Shown: positions 27,516 through 39,800 of the stretch, piece after piece
Position numbering within the stretch: the first letter of the stretch is position 1
Layout of the letters: every line of letters starts with the position of its first letter
Source: Epiperipatus broadwayi
Lineage: Eukaryota > Onychophora > Udeonychophora > Euonychophora > Peripatidae
Length of the DNA stretch: 64,000 nt
NCBI GenBank assembly: GCA_028023455.1
Contig: JAQFVV010006232.1
Span: 1,248,008 to 1,312,007 of the forward strand
Reading direction: 5' to 3'
The notes under the pieces: model-generated
Told to the model about the DNA's origin: nothing
The model's input: the letters and a program-made list of their open reading frames with translations, nothing else
Databases searched by the model: none
Program-made: the position numbers and the translations under genes

Positions 27516-28119
27516 CTATGACTGGCTGGAGTTGTTGGTCCTCTTTTGAAGATACTCTAGATGCCTCAAATCATTTTCCAGTTCTTCATCTGTTCTCAAC
27601 CCTATACTTGCTATATACAAATTCTCAGTACCTAGATGATGTGATTGCATGTGTACTGGATTACGACTGAGGGCATTGGTTACCACATTATCAGACCCTT
27701 TGCAATACCTCACCATATAGTTGTATTCTTGGAGGTACAGGCTCCAACATACTAATCTACTGTTTGTGAGGTAACTGTGGTTGATAAATTCCAGACTCTT
27801 GTGGTCAGTAACCACGATGATCTCTGAGCCCAGTAATAATGTATGAAGCTTCTGAAAGGCCCGAACAATGGCCAATGCCTCTTTCTCAGTGGTTGTATAA
27901 TGTATCTCAGAACCTTTGAGTAGCCTGCTCAGAAAATAAAATACACCCGTTCTCCCAATATTCTTGCTCTTGGGCCAAGGTCACTCCAAGACCATATCCA
28001 CTGCTGTCCATCTGAACTATGAATGGCCTCAAAAAGTCGGGAAATGTTAGCATAACATGTTCCAAGAAACCAGTCTTCACCTTTGGAAGGCTTGGTCCTG
28101 TTCTTCTGTCCACTTCCAC
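27516..28119 (-). pseudogene. Ty3/gypsy RNase H domain, broken
   Basis: The RNase H start is in 28119-27907 (FLRPFIVQMDSSGYGLG, with the first catalytic Asp in a DSS rather than the common DAS setting). The domain continues in another frame at 27875-27516 with VTDHKSLEFI, YMVRYCKGSDNVVTNALSR and the final Asp-containing loop. One frameshift separates the halves. It follows RT and precedes integrase, as expected for Ty3/gypsy Pol. The element is inactive because of this and other breaks. Confidence 0.85.
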
Positions 28120-28965
28120 TCACTACCTTTTTTTAATAACTTCACAAATGGTTCCATCCATTCCACAAACTGATCCTGGAAATGGTTGTAGAATGTACAC
28201 AGGCCCAGGAAGGATCGGATCTGCTTTTTGGATCTAGGTGTTGGAAAGTCATGAATGGCCAAGATCTTGCCCAAGTGTGGTTTGAGTCCTTGAGCTCCCA
28301 CCATGTGCCCAAGAAAGGCCATCTCTTTCTGACACAGGGTACTCTTCTTGATATTTATTTTTATGCCCTTTTTTCACATTCCTAGTCCTACTTTCCGTAT
28401 GTGTTTCCTAATGTCCATCAGGGCTATCAGCACATCATTCATGTAAATTGTGACCAGGTCCTTTATTTCTGAGGATAGCATGTGATCCAAGCACCTGAGT
28501 AACCCTGTCCCACTATTTATTAGACCAAAAAGCATCCTGTTAAATTGATATAAATGGCCCTCTATCTGAATTATGTGTATTGGCAATCTTCTGGATGTAA
28601 CTTAATTTGCCAATAACTAGCAGTTAAATCGAAAGTCGAAAAAACCTTTCTTCCTTGAAACTTCCTCAATAATTCTTGCATGGGAGATGGTACATTGCAG
28701 TCCGGTACAGTCACTTTATTTAATTATTGAGCATCAAGACACAATCGAACAGATCCATCCTTATTTTTAACTACCACCATCAGATTGCAGAATGCTGATG
28801 AGCATTTTGATATAATTCCCCACTCCAGCATCTGATCTATTTGCTCTTTCACTTCCTTTCGGTATTGGTGTGGAATGGGGTATGAACTAGCTTTGAATGT
28901 CTGACCATCTCTTACCTTAATTCTCTGCTCAAACCCTTGGATAACACCTGGCTTGTTGAAAAGAC
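28077..28965 (-). pseudogene. Ty3/gypsy reverse transcriptase, broken
   Basis: RT motifs appear in order over three frames. Segment 28965-28724 holds GQTFKASSYPIP, MLEWGIISKCSS and VVVKNKDGSVRLCLD (fingers and palm A region). Segment 28586-28374 holds YQFNRMLFGLINSGTG (motif B region) and YMNDVLIA, where the YxDD catalytic box reads YMND, so one catalytic Asp is lost. Segment 28322-28077 holds MAFLGHMVG, PTPRSKKQIRSFLGLCTFY and WTEEQDQAFQ (thumb/connection). The region around 28600-28720 has lost its frame. It is clearly Ty3/gypsy rather than Copia by domain order and motifs. Confidence 0.88.
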
Positions 28966-29169
28966 TTGATGATACTTGGCCAATGTTTGCTATAATGGAC
29001 TTATCTTGAACTTTTGTTTCTATTTTCATTCTGTCGATCTTGCTATCATTGAATTTCTCCAGGATATCCTCTTTTAGATGAAGCATTCCTATTGACCATT
29101 GAGGTTCCTCTATGAGGAAATGTACCACTTCACCCTCACATGTGACCTGGCCCCTCTCATAGTCCAGGT

Positions 29170-29460
29170 TACATTTGTATCTATTTAGAAAATCTGATCC
29201 CAACAGGGCCTCATGTACCAAACTCCTCATTACTATGAACACATGTGGATAGCTCCTTCCATTAATTTTTAGATCTATCCATATCTGCATTGGCTCTACT
29301 TTAGATTTCCAGTTGTCCACCATTGATATGTGAACCATTTTTAGAGGGAGAATTGGTATTCCTGGTTGTTCCCTTCTAATTTAGTGGTATAATCTCTCTG
29401 ATACCACCGATATCTGGCTGGCCGAATCCATAAGGGCTTCAACATCCATTGAACCTACCA
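29170..29460 (-). pseudogene. Ty3/gypsy aspartic protease, broken
   Basis: The active-site motif reads ALMDSASQISVVS at the end of the frame closing at 29381, where the usual DSG/DTG has become DSA. The second half lies in the next frame (29338 downward), with VFIVMRSLVHEALLGSDFL carrying the conserved ILG/LLG-type flap end. A frameshift or stop near 29381 splits the domain. It lies between the Gag remnant and RT, as expected. Confidence 0.75.
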
Positions 29461-30090
29461 TTATAGGGATGATAGGACATGTCTTGGATGCATATCCTGG
29501 AACCTGGTCTTCCCAAGAACATATTAAATTTCCTATTCTTTTTGCCCCTTGCTCATTAGCATCTGTATCTCCTTTGGACCTAAGCTTATGCTCCTCTATC
29601 TGTCTTTCTGTATCTATTTCTATTTGGCTCAACATTTTATCCATCATTCTCACTGATCTTTCTCCTCTTTTTTCCAGAATCCACTTAATTTCATTGGGTA
29701 GCTTTCTGCATGCCATTTCTACAATCTGCTCCTCTGACAGTTTGCATGCCTCTAGAGTTCTCAATGTAAACACCTGCTGCCTAAAAAAATGTAAGTTTTT
29801 CCATTACCTTCTTGGATCTACTGCCCTACCACTTGAGCCCTAACCCTTTCTTGTATTTCTTCATTCCAGAATATATTGGCTAATGCTTCTTTATACTCCA
29901 GAAATGTTTAACGTTGCTGACTTAGTGAATTCCACAATGTCTCTGCATGTTTCTCTAGATGGTGATATGCTATGATCACCTGGTGTTCTTCCACTATCTC
30001 ATAGTACTTATAGTATCTTTGAAGGCTCTTGAGGTGCTCTATGGGTGTCTCCTCCCTTCCCTCTCCATATACTCTTATCTTCAATTCCAT
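29450..30090 (-). pseudogene. Ty3/gypsy Gag remnant
   Basis: Segment 30090-29908 shows a capsid-type retrotransposon Gag stretch (PIEHLKSLQRYYKYYEI, AYHHLEKHAETLWNSL, with the conserved A-x-x-W). Segment 29773-29450 continues with a helical region (CRKLPNEIKWILEKRG) and ends in a degenerate zinc knuckle, CSWEDQVPGYASKTCP. There the spacing of a CCHC knuckle is recognisable but the second Cys and the His are replaced. At least one frame break separates the parts. The element's start codon context and the leader to the primer site (30488) are non-coding. Confidence 0.75.
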
Positions 30091-30487
30091 TGCCCTTTAT
30101 ATATATATATATGGCTGTTACTATGTTCGTGAAAATCTATTATAATTTTAATTACGTGCCAGGTTCGTCACCCTGGCTTCCAGGGGTGCACTGCATGACC
30201 CACCTGATAGACCTTCATCCCTCATTACTATCATATGGAACAATATTGTGTTATAATATCCCAATAAACCCCTATTTTATAAACCATGACTTTATATATA
30301 TCACAGAACAGACCTCAATGCTATTTTCCCCTCTGACCACTTGAGAACTTTCTACACGTATATCCACACCTCGCAAAACATGCCAACATTTGACTATATT
30401 TTCAAATATGTTTTTAAACTCTTTCTGTTTTCTCTGTCATATTTCTTTTAAATCACGTTAGGATGTTCTTTTAATGCCTGTTCTCTA

Positions 30488-30506
30488 CTATTTTGTTGGG
30501 ACGCCA
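30488..30506 (-). promoter_or_regulatory. Primer-binding site of Ty3/gypsy element
   Basis: The minus strand reads TGGCGTCCCAACAAAATAG directly after the 5' LTR end (30507). Starting with TGG, the complement of the tRNA 3' CCA, at this exact place identifies it as a primer site. The matching tRNA was not determined. Confidence 0.75.
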
Positions 30507-30697
30507 TTTTAAGCATCTATCCATATTATTGTTGCATAATTCATGCATGTATATGAGCTCTCCTGCAGCTTCAAGTAAGTATATTTATGAGCATGGTTTA
30601 AATCCCATCTCAGGCACCAATCTTACATTTTGATAAGAATTATACTCACCGAAAACATAAATAAGGGTTCTGTACATATATATATATATATATATAT
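30507..30697 (-). repeat. 5' LTR of Ty3/gypsy element, inner part
   Basis: About 190 bp matching 24001-24187 of the 3' LTR (shared AAGTAAGTATATTTATGAGC, then GGTTCTGTACAT and (AT)n). The LTR then breaks at its (AT)n tract, where a 4.6-kb insertion starts, and resumes at 35321. Confidence 0.88.
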
Positions 30698-33600
30698 TCT
30701 AACCTCCCCCCACGCATCCTCACCCCAAAATATATTGTTTATTACGAATATTCCGGGTTCTAGCTCAGTTAACAAATAAATAAATGAAATATTCAGCACT
30801 GATTAAAATGATTACTAGCTCTAATTTCTAAAATACAAATACGGTTCAATTTTAAAATGAATTAACAAATATTTACTATTTTCATGAGACATGGAGTGAC
30901 AATACGGGGAACGAGATAGACTACATTGAGACATTATCCACATGATACTACCTCAATGGCATAAGAACACTATTCCCCTTTTTACTATACCAAATAACTA
31001 ACTCATAGTATTCTTACGACTTTCTAAGCTCTATTCACTACGATTAAAATAATAATCATATCTTAATCTTCTTTATAACAAGAATCTAGCTCAATTAAAT
31101 AAAATGAAGAAAAATAAATAAAATAAAATCTCAGGTTCATAAATTGTATTCTAACTGATTTAAAATTACGGTAGTAAAATATGAAAAGGGAATTTTATGT
31201 CATAATCTACTACACAGCAACTAATAATAATAAAAATAATAATAACAATAATAATATAATATAATCTTATTTCTTCCTAAATGAAATAAATAAATATGTA
31301 CGTGGTAGTATTTAATAATCTGACAACAGAATACGTGTGGCAACTTTAGCATATAATTTAATGTAATATTATGGCAACCGACTTATGACCAATAAATAAT
31401 ATAAAATTATGATCTTTTAATTTTAACATACCAATAAATTCTCAAAATTCTTATAACACTTTTATATTTACCTTCTGTGCAAGATTTATATGTCTGTTTC
31501 AATTATAAATGTATCGTGATTTCATGCATCCATGTGGAGAAATAACAACCCGGACACAAAACTTTAAAACAAATTTAAAACAAAGTTTATTAACAACATA
31601 AATAAATTAACAATATTTTTACACTATATACATTGGATATCCCTTACTTTCCTATCTCCCTTAGTTTGTTAGTTTATAAATGAAATCAAAATATTATTTA
31701 TTTCTCCTAGTTAAATCTTATCTTTTTAACACTTAAGAAAATACAGTATTATTACTTGATTTATTATTATGGTTAGCTTATTACAAAATGCATTTCTTAT
31801 ATGATTATCACTAACACTTTGCATCCCTAATATTATTAAAATTATATTTTTTACAAAATTTACATTCGTAGTAAAATTCTACAAAATAATAAAATTCTAG
31901 TTTTATATTGGTTGTATGGAATCTTACAAAGTCAAAACATTGTTCTACTTTCGGTATTAGGTTTTTATTGTTCATTATCCGATGTTTATTAATCCTAATA
32001 TTCTTATTCTAGCTTTACTTCGGATGACATAATTACAACTATTAATATACCATGCACAAGTATATGTTTATTATACCTTATTGAACTATTTTCTTAATAA
32101 ATATGCAATACTTATTTTCTAAATATTATTAAAAAACATTCAAATTTTATTATCACTTTTTAAAATACTTGGTTTAGATTTCTTTTCAAAATCTTATATT
32201 CATTTCTGAATTAAATTTACAATGTATTATATGATTCTTTCTCTCTTTATGATATTTTGGACTTTCAATTTTAAAGTTACACAATTCTATACATTCCAGC
32301 AAATAAACTATTCTTACATAAACGATAACATATCTTCAGTTCTATTTTATTCATTATTTCTTTGAAAATATCTTTCTGACTGATGCAGATTCACAAAATA
32401 AGGATAGTGAAGATAGATGCATAGGATCAAAATACAACTAGAATATTATTCGTCATATATCTTGACAATCATGGCACAGTGAATTAAAAGACACTATAGA
32501 GGAGTGACCTTTAACCTGTCTACCAACCTCTATTATAGGAACGATGCTAAAGCTATTTCTTCAGCTTTATTATAACATCAAAAAGTTTAAAGATATGCAA
32601 AACACTGTCCAAACCATATGTGTTCAGTTATAGGGCTTAGTTAACTATACTGAAATCACACAAAACTAAATATGATCCAAATCCTTTATTTTCCTATTTC
32701 TTAAAAAAAAACATCATCTTGGTTTCCTCTCCACTAGTACTTCCAAGTCACTATCCGATCTTATTTCTCAAGATTTTTCTATACTGTACATCGACAAATA
32801 CATATCTGTATTTCTAACAATAATAAAATTCATTTATTTCAAAACTATTCCACTGTTCTATAAGACAGCTTGCTTACTACTTTTCTCGTATATTTAATCA
32901 TATACAAACTATTTTAAAATATCTGAATACTTTATCACATGAAAGTTCAAAAGAATCACACAATTGTTCTGTTAAATTATATTATTAATATACTTTAAAT
33001 AAATTATTGCATGCATATTCCGAATTACTCCTATCTCATTATATGTTAAAAATGTTGTATAAAATGTGTACATATAATTTAAACTTTCACACTTCATTCT
33101 TAATCAATAGATGATCTAAAAAAAATACATTATGCATTATAAATAACTATCAAAATTACCAAACGATCTTTATCTTCTCGATCGCGTTCTGTAGGCTTCA
33201 CCATCCCATTGATCCTTGTAGATATAATATTCACATCCATACACTTTATTTTAAACAATATTTCTATAATTTTATCAAGCTATTATATTTAAATTTTAAT
33301 ATTACTAAATTTATGTTTATATGTTTTCCCTAATCTCACTTAACATTTTATATTCTAAATAAATTAGTAAAATATTTAAACTATATTTACTGTACTTCTT
33401 TATCAAACTTTCTTGAAAACCGTTCATATTAAAGCTAAAAAAAAAAAATGTTTATTATTTCTTCTTCAGTCACTTAATGTTCTTCTCCTTGTTTGTTCAA
33501 TTTTAAGGCAAAACAATTATTGCTCTGTTTAATAAATATTCCTAGATGACAATCCTTGGTTTTTTTATAATATTTAATACAATTATTAATTATGATATCA

Positions 33601-35320
33601 ATTAATCCCGTAAAGAAAAACGTCTACATATTCTCTTCTAATATTTTCTGCTAATTTTTTCCCGCACGACTTTTATGATGCATCTTCTAGGTACTTTTAT
33701 TTAAATATTCAACAAAACTTTTCTGTTTCCATGGATTCATTTCATTAAGTAAATTAAATTTCCATTTTCCTAATCTCTTTCTTTATTAAGCGCTTTTATA
33801 AAGAACAATTTATAATATTTTAATACTTCTTAGATAAAGTTTTTTCTTTTCCTTTTTCATAAAAACACAATGACTCTTTCATATTATTATTCGGTAACTT
33901 TTCCTTTCTTTTAAAGTTCTGGTACTATATACTTTGTAATATTTCCTTTTAAAAGGACACACATTCTTTCTCTGTTATAACTTTTACATAATTTTTTCTT
34001 TATGATAAACGCATCTTAATTTTTCCCATAGAGAAGAATAAAATAACTTCAGAGTAGCCTTATAAATTTGTGCGTCATAATTTTCCTGACGGCAAGTAAC
34101 TTCTCTTTTAAGTTTTCATATAGCGTCCAAATTATATTCCTCTGAGTTACAATAATAAGTTTCTGGTTGAGCACAAATAAAGCTGTATCAAGGCACTTTA
34201 CAAATATCTTTCCTTTAACAATATTTTAAGGTATTTTTTCCTGTAGTACTTCCATTTTTACTGTAAGGTTTTGGCTAAACTTGAATAAAATTACTGGCAA
34301 GAAAACTTTTAAAATTAGCCCTTCATGTAAAGGCAGTTCAAAATACTATATTAAAAAAAAACTTTTAAAATAAATACAAAATTTTAAAATTATATCCCTT
34401 TTCTAGCTTACAATCTTATCCAGCTAAAAAAATATGTTACTCCCTCCTTCACTTACACATTACTTTCTCCCACTTCGTCTAATTCTTCTTTTCTGTCTGC
34501 TAAAATACCTCCATTGATTGGTTAATGACTTTTTTAGCGCGAACAAATTTACACATTTTAGTTTTATAATAGATTAAACCCTTTAAAATAAAGAATTTAT
34601 GACGTCATGTCTTAAATATTACTTAGAATAGTATTTTTAAATTCAATTATAGTTTTATCAAAATCATTTAAACTTTAAATTAATTATTAAAATAATATTT
34701 AATATTTCAACTTTTACTTTAAGGATCGATAGCAATTATATTTAGTTTTATAATTCACAAACTTTATTATTATTCTAACAAGCATGTGTGTGAAGGTATA
34801 TAATATACAGTCACATGATTACTAACTTTATCAGATGATTTTTAATTTACGTCTCGGTCTAAATTATCAAAACTGATATATTTTATAAAAATTTGGAAAA
34901 TAATTTAAAAATGTAGAACCAAATATAATTCTCACCATCCTAAAGTTTAGTTTAAAATATATTAGATTAATTTTGACTATTAAATATAATTATAACACTA
35001 CATATAGCATTTATTTAATTTATTAGTTTTAAAATATCATACTCGAATTATTAATATATTTTTAACTATTTATAGCTGTGTTATTTTATATGGCCAGCTT
35101 TTACAACCATAAGCAAGAATATAATTAAGCTTTATTTAACTGTTTTTTTTCCAAAATAATCCATTACACTTTTATATACCAGGTATTTTCAGCCTTAAAT
35201 TGTACTATAAGATCTAATCGATCACACAATTATCAATATATTACACAAACGTATATTAAAATTTAAAATTTTTTAGTAATTGACTATTCTACCTTATTAT
35301 GACCTATAGATAAGGGCACA
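30698..35320. mobile_element. 4.6-kb unclassified insertion splitting the 5' LTR
   Basis: The boundaries come from comparison with the intact point of the 3' LTR near 24187: the insertion lies within the (AT)n tract, so any target duplication is hidden. The plus strand starts TCTAACCTCCCCCC and ends GGGCACA; read on the minus strand it therefore opens TGTGCCC. The interior has no open frame above about 60 codons and no protein motif that I recognise. From about 31.5 to 34.6 kb the plus strand is pyrimidine-rich. On the minus strand near 34510-34610 a TGACGTCATA site and an AACCAAT box lie close together, promoter-like. It could be a very long solo LTR or a non-autonomous element; it is unresolved. 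Confidence 0.6.
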
Positions 35321-36782
35321 ATATATATATATATATATATTTATAGGGTAGTGCATCCAGACTAGCTCTATCTCAAGGTCTGGGGAACATGGTCTAACTA
35401 GAAAACAAAGCAAAGACAATTCCTGACTACGTCATATATGTCTACATATATCATACGATAATTTACTTGTTTATAAATTATATTACCCAGCCAGAAGTTA
35501 TAACAAAACTAGGTTATAAATTACTACGCTAGTTATCATTTAATTCTAAGCTTTATACACACCTTTACATATCTTAATATTCATGCACACAACCCATTTA
35601 TTCCAATACACACATATATGATTCATATATATAGAAACGAAAAAGTGCAATTACACATCAGAGTTGTTTATTTAATGTTTTTTTTTATTTAATTTAAATA
35701 ATATTTATTACTGTATTTAACATATAGGTAACACAAGTCCCTTCTTTACTACGCATTCATTGAACATATATATAGAGCAAAGGCCAATTTACCTTAATTA
35801 CGATCGAATGTCCACGTGGTCAAAGCTATCAGTCCGCACATTTATGATCCCAAAGAAATACTGGCCTTATCAATATTTGTTGATCCCAAGTTTAGTAAAC
35901 AGTCCACAATGTGATATGCCAAGTAGCTTATCATAGAGGTGGAGTAGAGGATTTCGCTCGCTTAAGAGGTCCTAGCTGCATGTGCTTCGTTGCCATTACA
36001 CTTGATAAAATTTTCACGGTGAATTTCATAATCTGATTCAGATGAGTTCTACAATAACAGTCCACTGGGATGGTCTAACGAAACTCACACTATTTGATTA
36101 TCCCAACATTATGATGTGAATAATACTAAAACTTCTTAATCAATTACACATTAATCCAATCCAAAATCCGTGCCCCATCTCTTTTCTTTCCTTCCAATCA
36201 CCACTATATAATTGACAGCAAAAAAATAGTTCTTTTCTCTTATACTCTTTAACCTCACATTTTCCTTTATCTATTCGTACACTGCAGATCGGATCTTCCA
36301 CTGTTTCAGAATACCAACTCGACCAGTTCTAAGACTTCTGGCAGACAGAGTCATTAACTTAAACTGCCTGCAGCAACTAATTCATTCTATTTTTGTAGCT
36401 TTATATGCCCAATGGATTCATCAAGAAACACGTATTACCAGTAATATTATTTAAAATGTAGAACTTAGAACATTAACGAACAACAAAATATATATGTATA
36501 ACCAATAACAAATTTATACAACTCCGTATATAATTGCCTCTCGTCAATCCCACATATAACCGTTAATACATATACACATTTTATAATAACACACATACAA
36601 TTATATATATACAAGCATACAGTCCATCCTTTAACAGATTACATATTACTTTCACACTCTTTGTAACAGGGTTTGAATGACTATTTATACATCTTTTTGC
36701 ATATACACAATCAATCCATGTCAACGCTCACAATTAACATTCTATGTGGTATTGTCTCTTGTATTCAAACCCAGCTACTGTT

Positions 36783-36785
<3 letters not shown>
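35321..36785 (-). repeat. 5' LTR of Ty3/gypsy element, outer part
   Basis: It matches 24187-26243 of the 3' LTR without the 613-bp hammerhead element, which gives the empty site for that insertion near 35726. On the minus strand the LTR opens TGTAACAGTAGCTGGG at 36785. The outer flank ATATA (36786-36790) matches the opposite flank at 23996-24000. The full element thus spans 24001-36785. Confidence 0.88.
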
Positions 36786-36790
<5 letters not shown>

Positions 36791-36813
<23 letters not shown>

Positions 36814-39800
36814 TACAAATAAAATGTAATCTTTAGCTTTATCAGTAAAGCTAAATCTTCAGCTATAGAATTGTTTGGTATTTTAATAAAAATCAAAAAG
36901 TAAATTTTTATTGTAAGCCAATTTGTTAAGGCTTGATATTTAAATGTTAAATATGCTATGAGTAATTTTTAACAACTTTTGTATATTTTATTTCTTTTAA
37001 AAATTATTTTAATATCTTGTTGTAATGCTTCAAACCTATATGTAATTATAAATAACTTTAAATTGCTTAGTTTAGGAATATCCTTACCTTAAATATTAAT
37101 GATTTAATATTTAAAAAAATTGTAAAAGTTAAAACTTATTTTAATATAGATATTATTGTGTAAAAGTCAATGTTAGAGTTAAACTTTAAAGCTAAATTTG
37201 AATCTTTAATCTCGTTGTTAATAATTAAATTACTTTTACATAAAATGCATTTTATTTAAGTTGTTTACTAATAAAAAGAATATTATTTAATGCTAATTGT
37301 AATTCAGATTAATTCAGTCCAGTAAGTTTTAAGCCAGTTAATTAAATAAGATAAAGAACTAATTCATTAGTGAAAGCTATTAGTTTTAATTAAAGTAGTA
37401 TTGAACTTATGTGAATGTGCTTTATTATAAATTTTATTTTAAAATACTTGTTACAATATTTAAAGTTATTATTAAATATATTGTTTTGAAAGCCTTTAAA
37501 AATATATATTCTGAGAGCTTCACATTCATTAAATATTGTAAAAATCTGTTTAAAGGAATAATGCAAATTAATATTGTACTTGAAATAATGAAATTTATTA
37601 TGCAAAATTTTATTTTATTTTTACTATAATAATTTTTAGCTTTATAAATAATTTATCTCAGAATGTAACATTTAATTAAAAGTTTAGACAGTTATGTAAA
37701 TGAGTTCATTTTCAGTTGTCTCCCAGGATATCAGTCAATTTTTAAACTTTATTGAATTAAACTCAAAGGGGAGTTAATCTAAGTGCTAATTTGATCTATC
37801 AAATTCAGTCACATGATCATCAATATAAATAGATGAACACTTGCATACATAAGCAGACTTGGATAATTTTACTAAGGAAATTTACTCAATAAATTTCTTG
37901 CAAAATTAATTATATTTAATATTATTCAGTTTAATTATAATAAATTTTTGTTTGCTTAAACATTTTATATGCCTTGCTGATTAATTTTCATCCAGATTTA
38001 AATGTTCTAAGCTGAAATTACTTAAAAATGTAATATCTACATCATAGTGAATCATAATGGAAAATTTAACTAAATGTTTAACAATAATTGTTAAATTATG
38101 TCTATTTAAATTTTGTACTTCAAGGGTATCCTATATGATTCACTATTATTATGTAAAAACCTTTGTTGATTCTTGTTTTTTCATTAATAATAAACACTTT
38201 TATTGGTTTAGAGTTTTATATGCCAGAATATTAAAGCTTCTATAAACTTTATACTATTTTTGTTATATTAAAGCAAATCTTAATTGTGTAAAATGCTTTT
38301 CCTCAAATTAATATGATATTCTGAGAAAAAAATGTTAAAACAGTTTAAACTATTTATATTCTTCAACAATGTATTTTTAAAAAAATACATTTGTTTTAAA
38401 TTTTTTCATATCTCTAAATAACGGTGTTTGTTAAAGTTGTTCATCTTTAAAATGAACATACTTTAAAATTTCAAATAGTAGAACCTGTTTATGTTAATGG
38501 CATTTTATAAATGTCTTATCTGAATTTATTTAGTGTATAAATATGAAAACATTTAATTTATATCAAATTGATATTCACTAATTACTTCAATGTATCTTAA
38601 AGACCTATCAGTAATGAATGACTTTAAATTATCTTAATATGCATTTGCTATTAATTATCAATGTCAATTAAAAAAATAACATTCATTTCTTAAAATGTAA
38701 ATTATTTCAAATGTTATTACATCATTATTATAGAAGCAGAATGGAAATCATTTGTTTGCAAAATGTTTTATAGATTTTCTAAATCTATTCTAGACTAGTG
38801 CCAGGAAAGATATTCCCTAAGTCCGTGAAATTAAAATTATTGACTTAAGGTATTGTTCCAAAAATTTGTTACATGACTATATACTTTTAAAAATAATCCA
38901 ATATTAATGGAATATTTGGTTGAAGCTCTCACTATTATTCTCAAATTATTGCTTGTACTAAATAAGTTGAACAAATCATATTGTATATGAATGAAACACA
39001 AATATTCCTAAATTATTAATTTTTATTCAAGTTTATCATGCATTTATCCTGTTTTTTTATTACAAATCTGCTTTAATATATCTTGTTGAAATCATGATTA
39101 TTGGTTTAAAAATTTGCTCTACAATGATTTTTTTTTTATTTTTGCAAAGGAATAAATGTTCCTCATGTTTTATCTTCAACATACATTTTAAAAATGGATA
39201 ATAAGTAGTGAAGTTATATAAAATATTATAGATGCAACATTATTATCTATGATTTATTTAAAAATACTTTTCATGAAATTTGAATGACAATTATGTATTT
39301 TGTGCTCGTGTTCATCTGGTAATTTATTACTTATTGTTAATATATGAATCCTATACAAATAATTTATATTTGCTGTATTTCAACAAATAGAAGAAAATTT
39401 TAGTATTTGCAGAATATACAGAGACTGTATCCTGTGGAATGGTAAAACATCTATGATGAAGGACTTGTATTTATTTATTTTAATAATCTGGGGATAATTT
39501 TAAGTTCTGATATTATGCTATTGTAATTTATCATATATTTTTAGTTTATTCATTTTATGCACTTTTTCCAATATAATTTTATGAATTATTTGTAAATTGA
39601 ATTATTTAGAAGTTTGCAGAATATTTACCTTTTTGTAACATTGTGTTTTAAGATGGTATTCTTATCATGAGTTATTTATTTATTTGAATTTATATTTTAA
39701 TGCTGAACAAGTTTCAGATGGTGTATATTCTTATTGCTTATTTTAGGCCATACTTTTATTAAGCCAGATTTGGTAATATTATTTAAAATATGGTAGTGTT

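Noticed and set aside
37390-37629. Overlapping plus and minus open frames at 37.4-37.6 kb
   Set aside because: Low-complexity AT-rich composition, both strands open, no motif.
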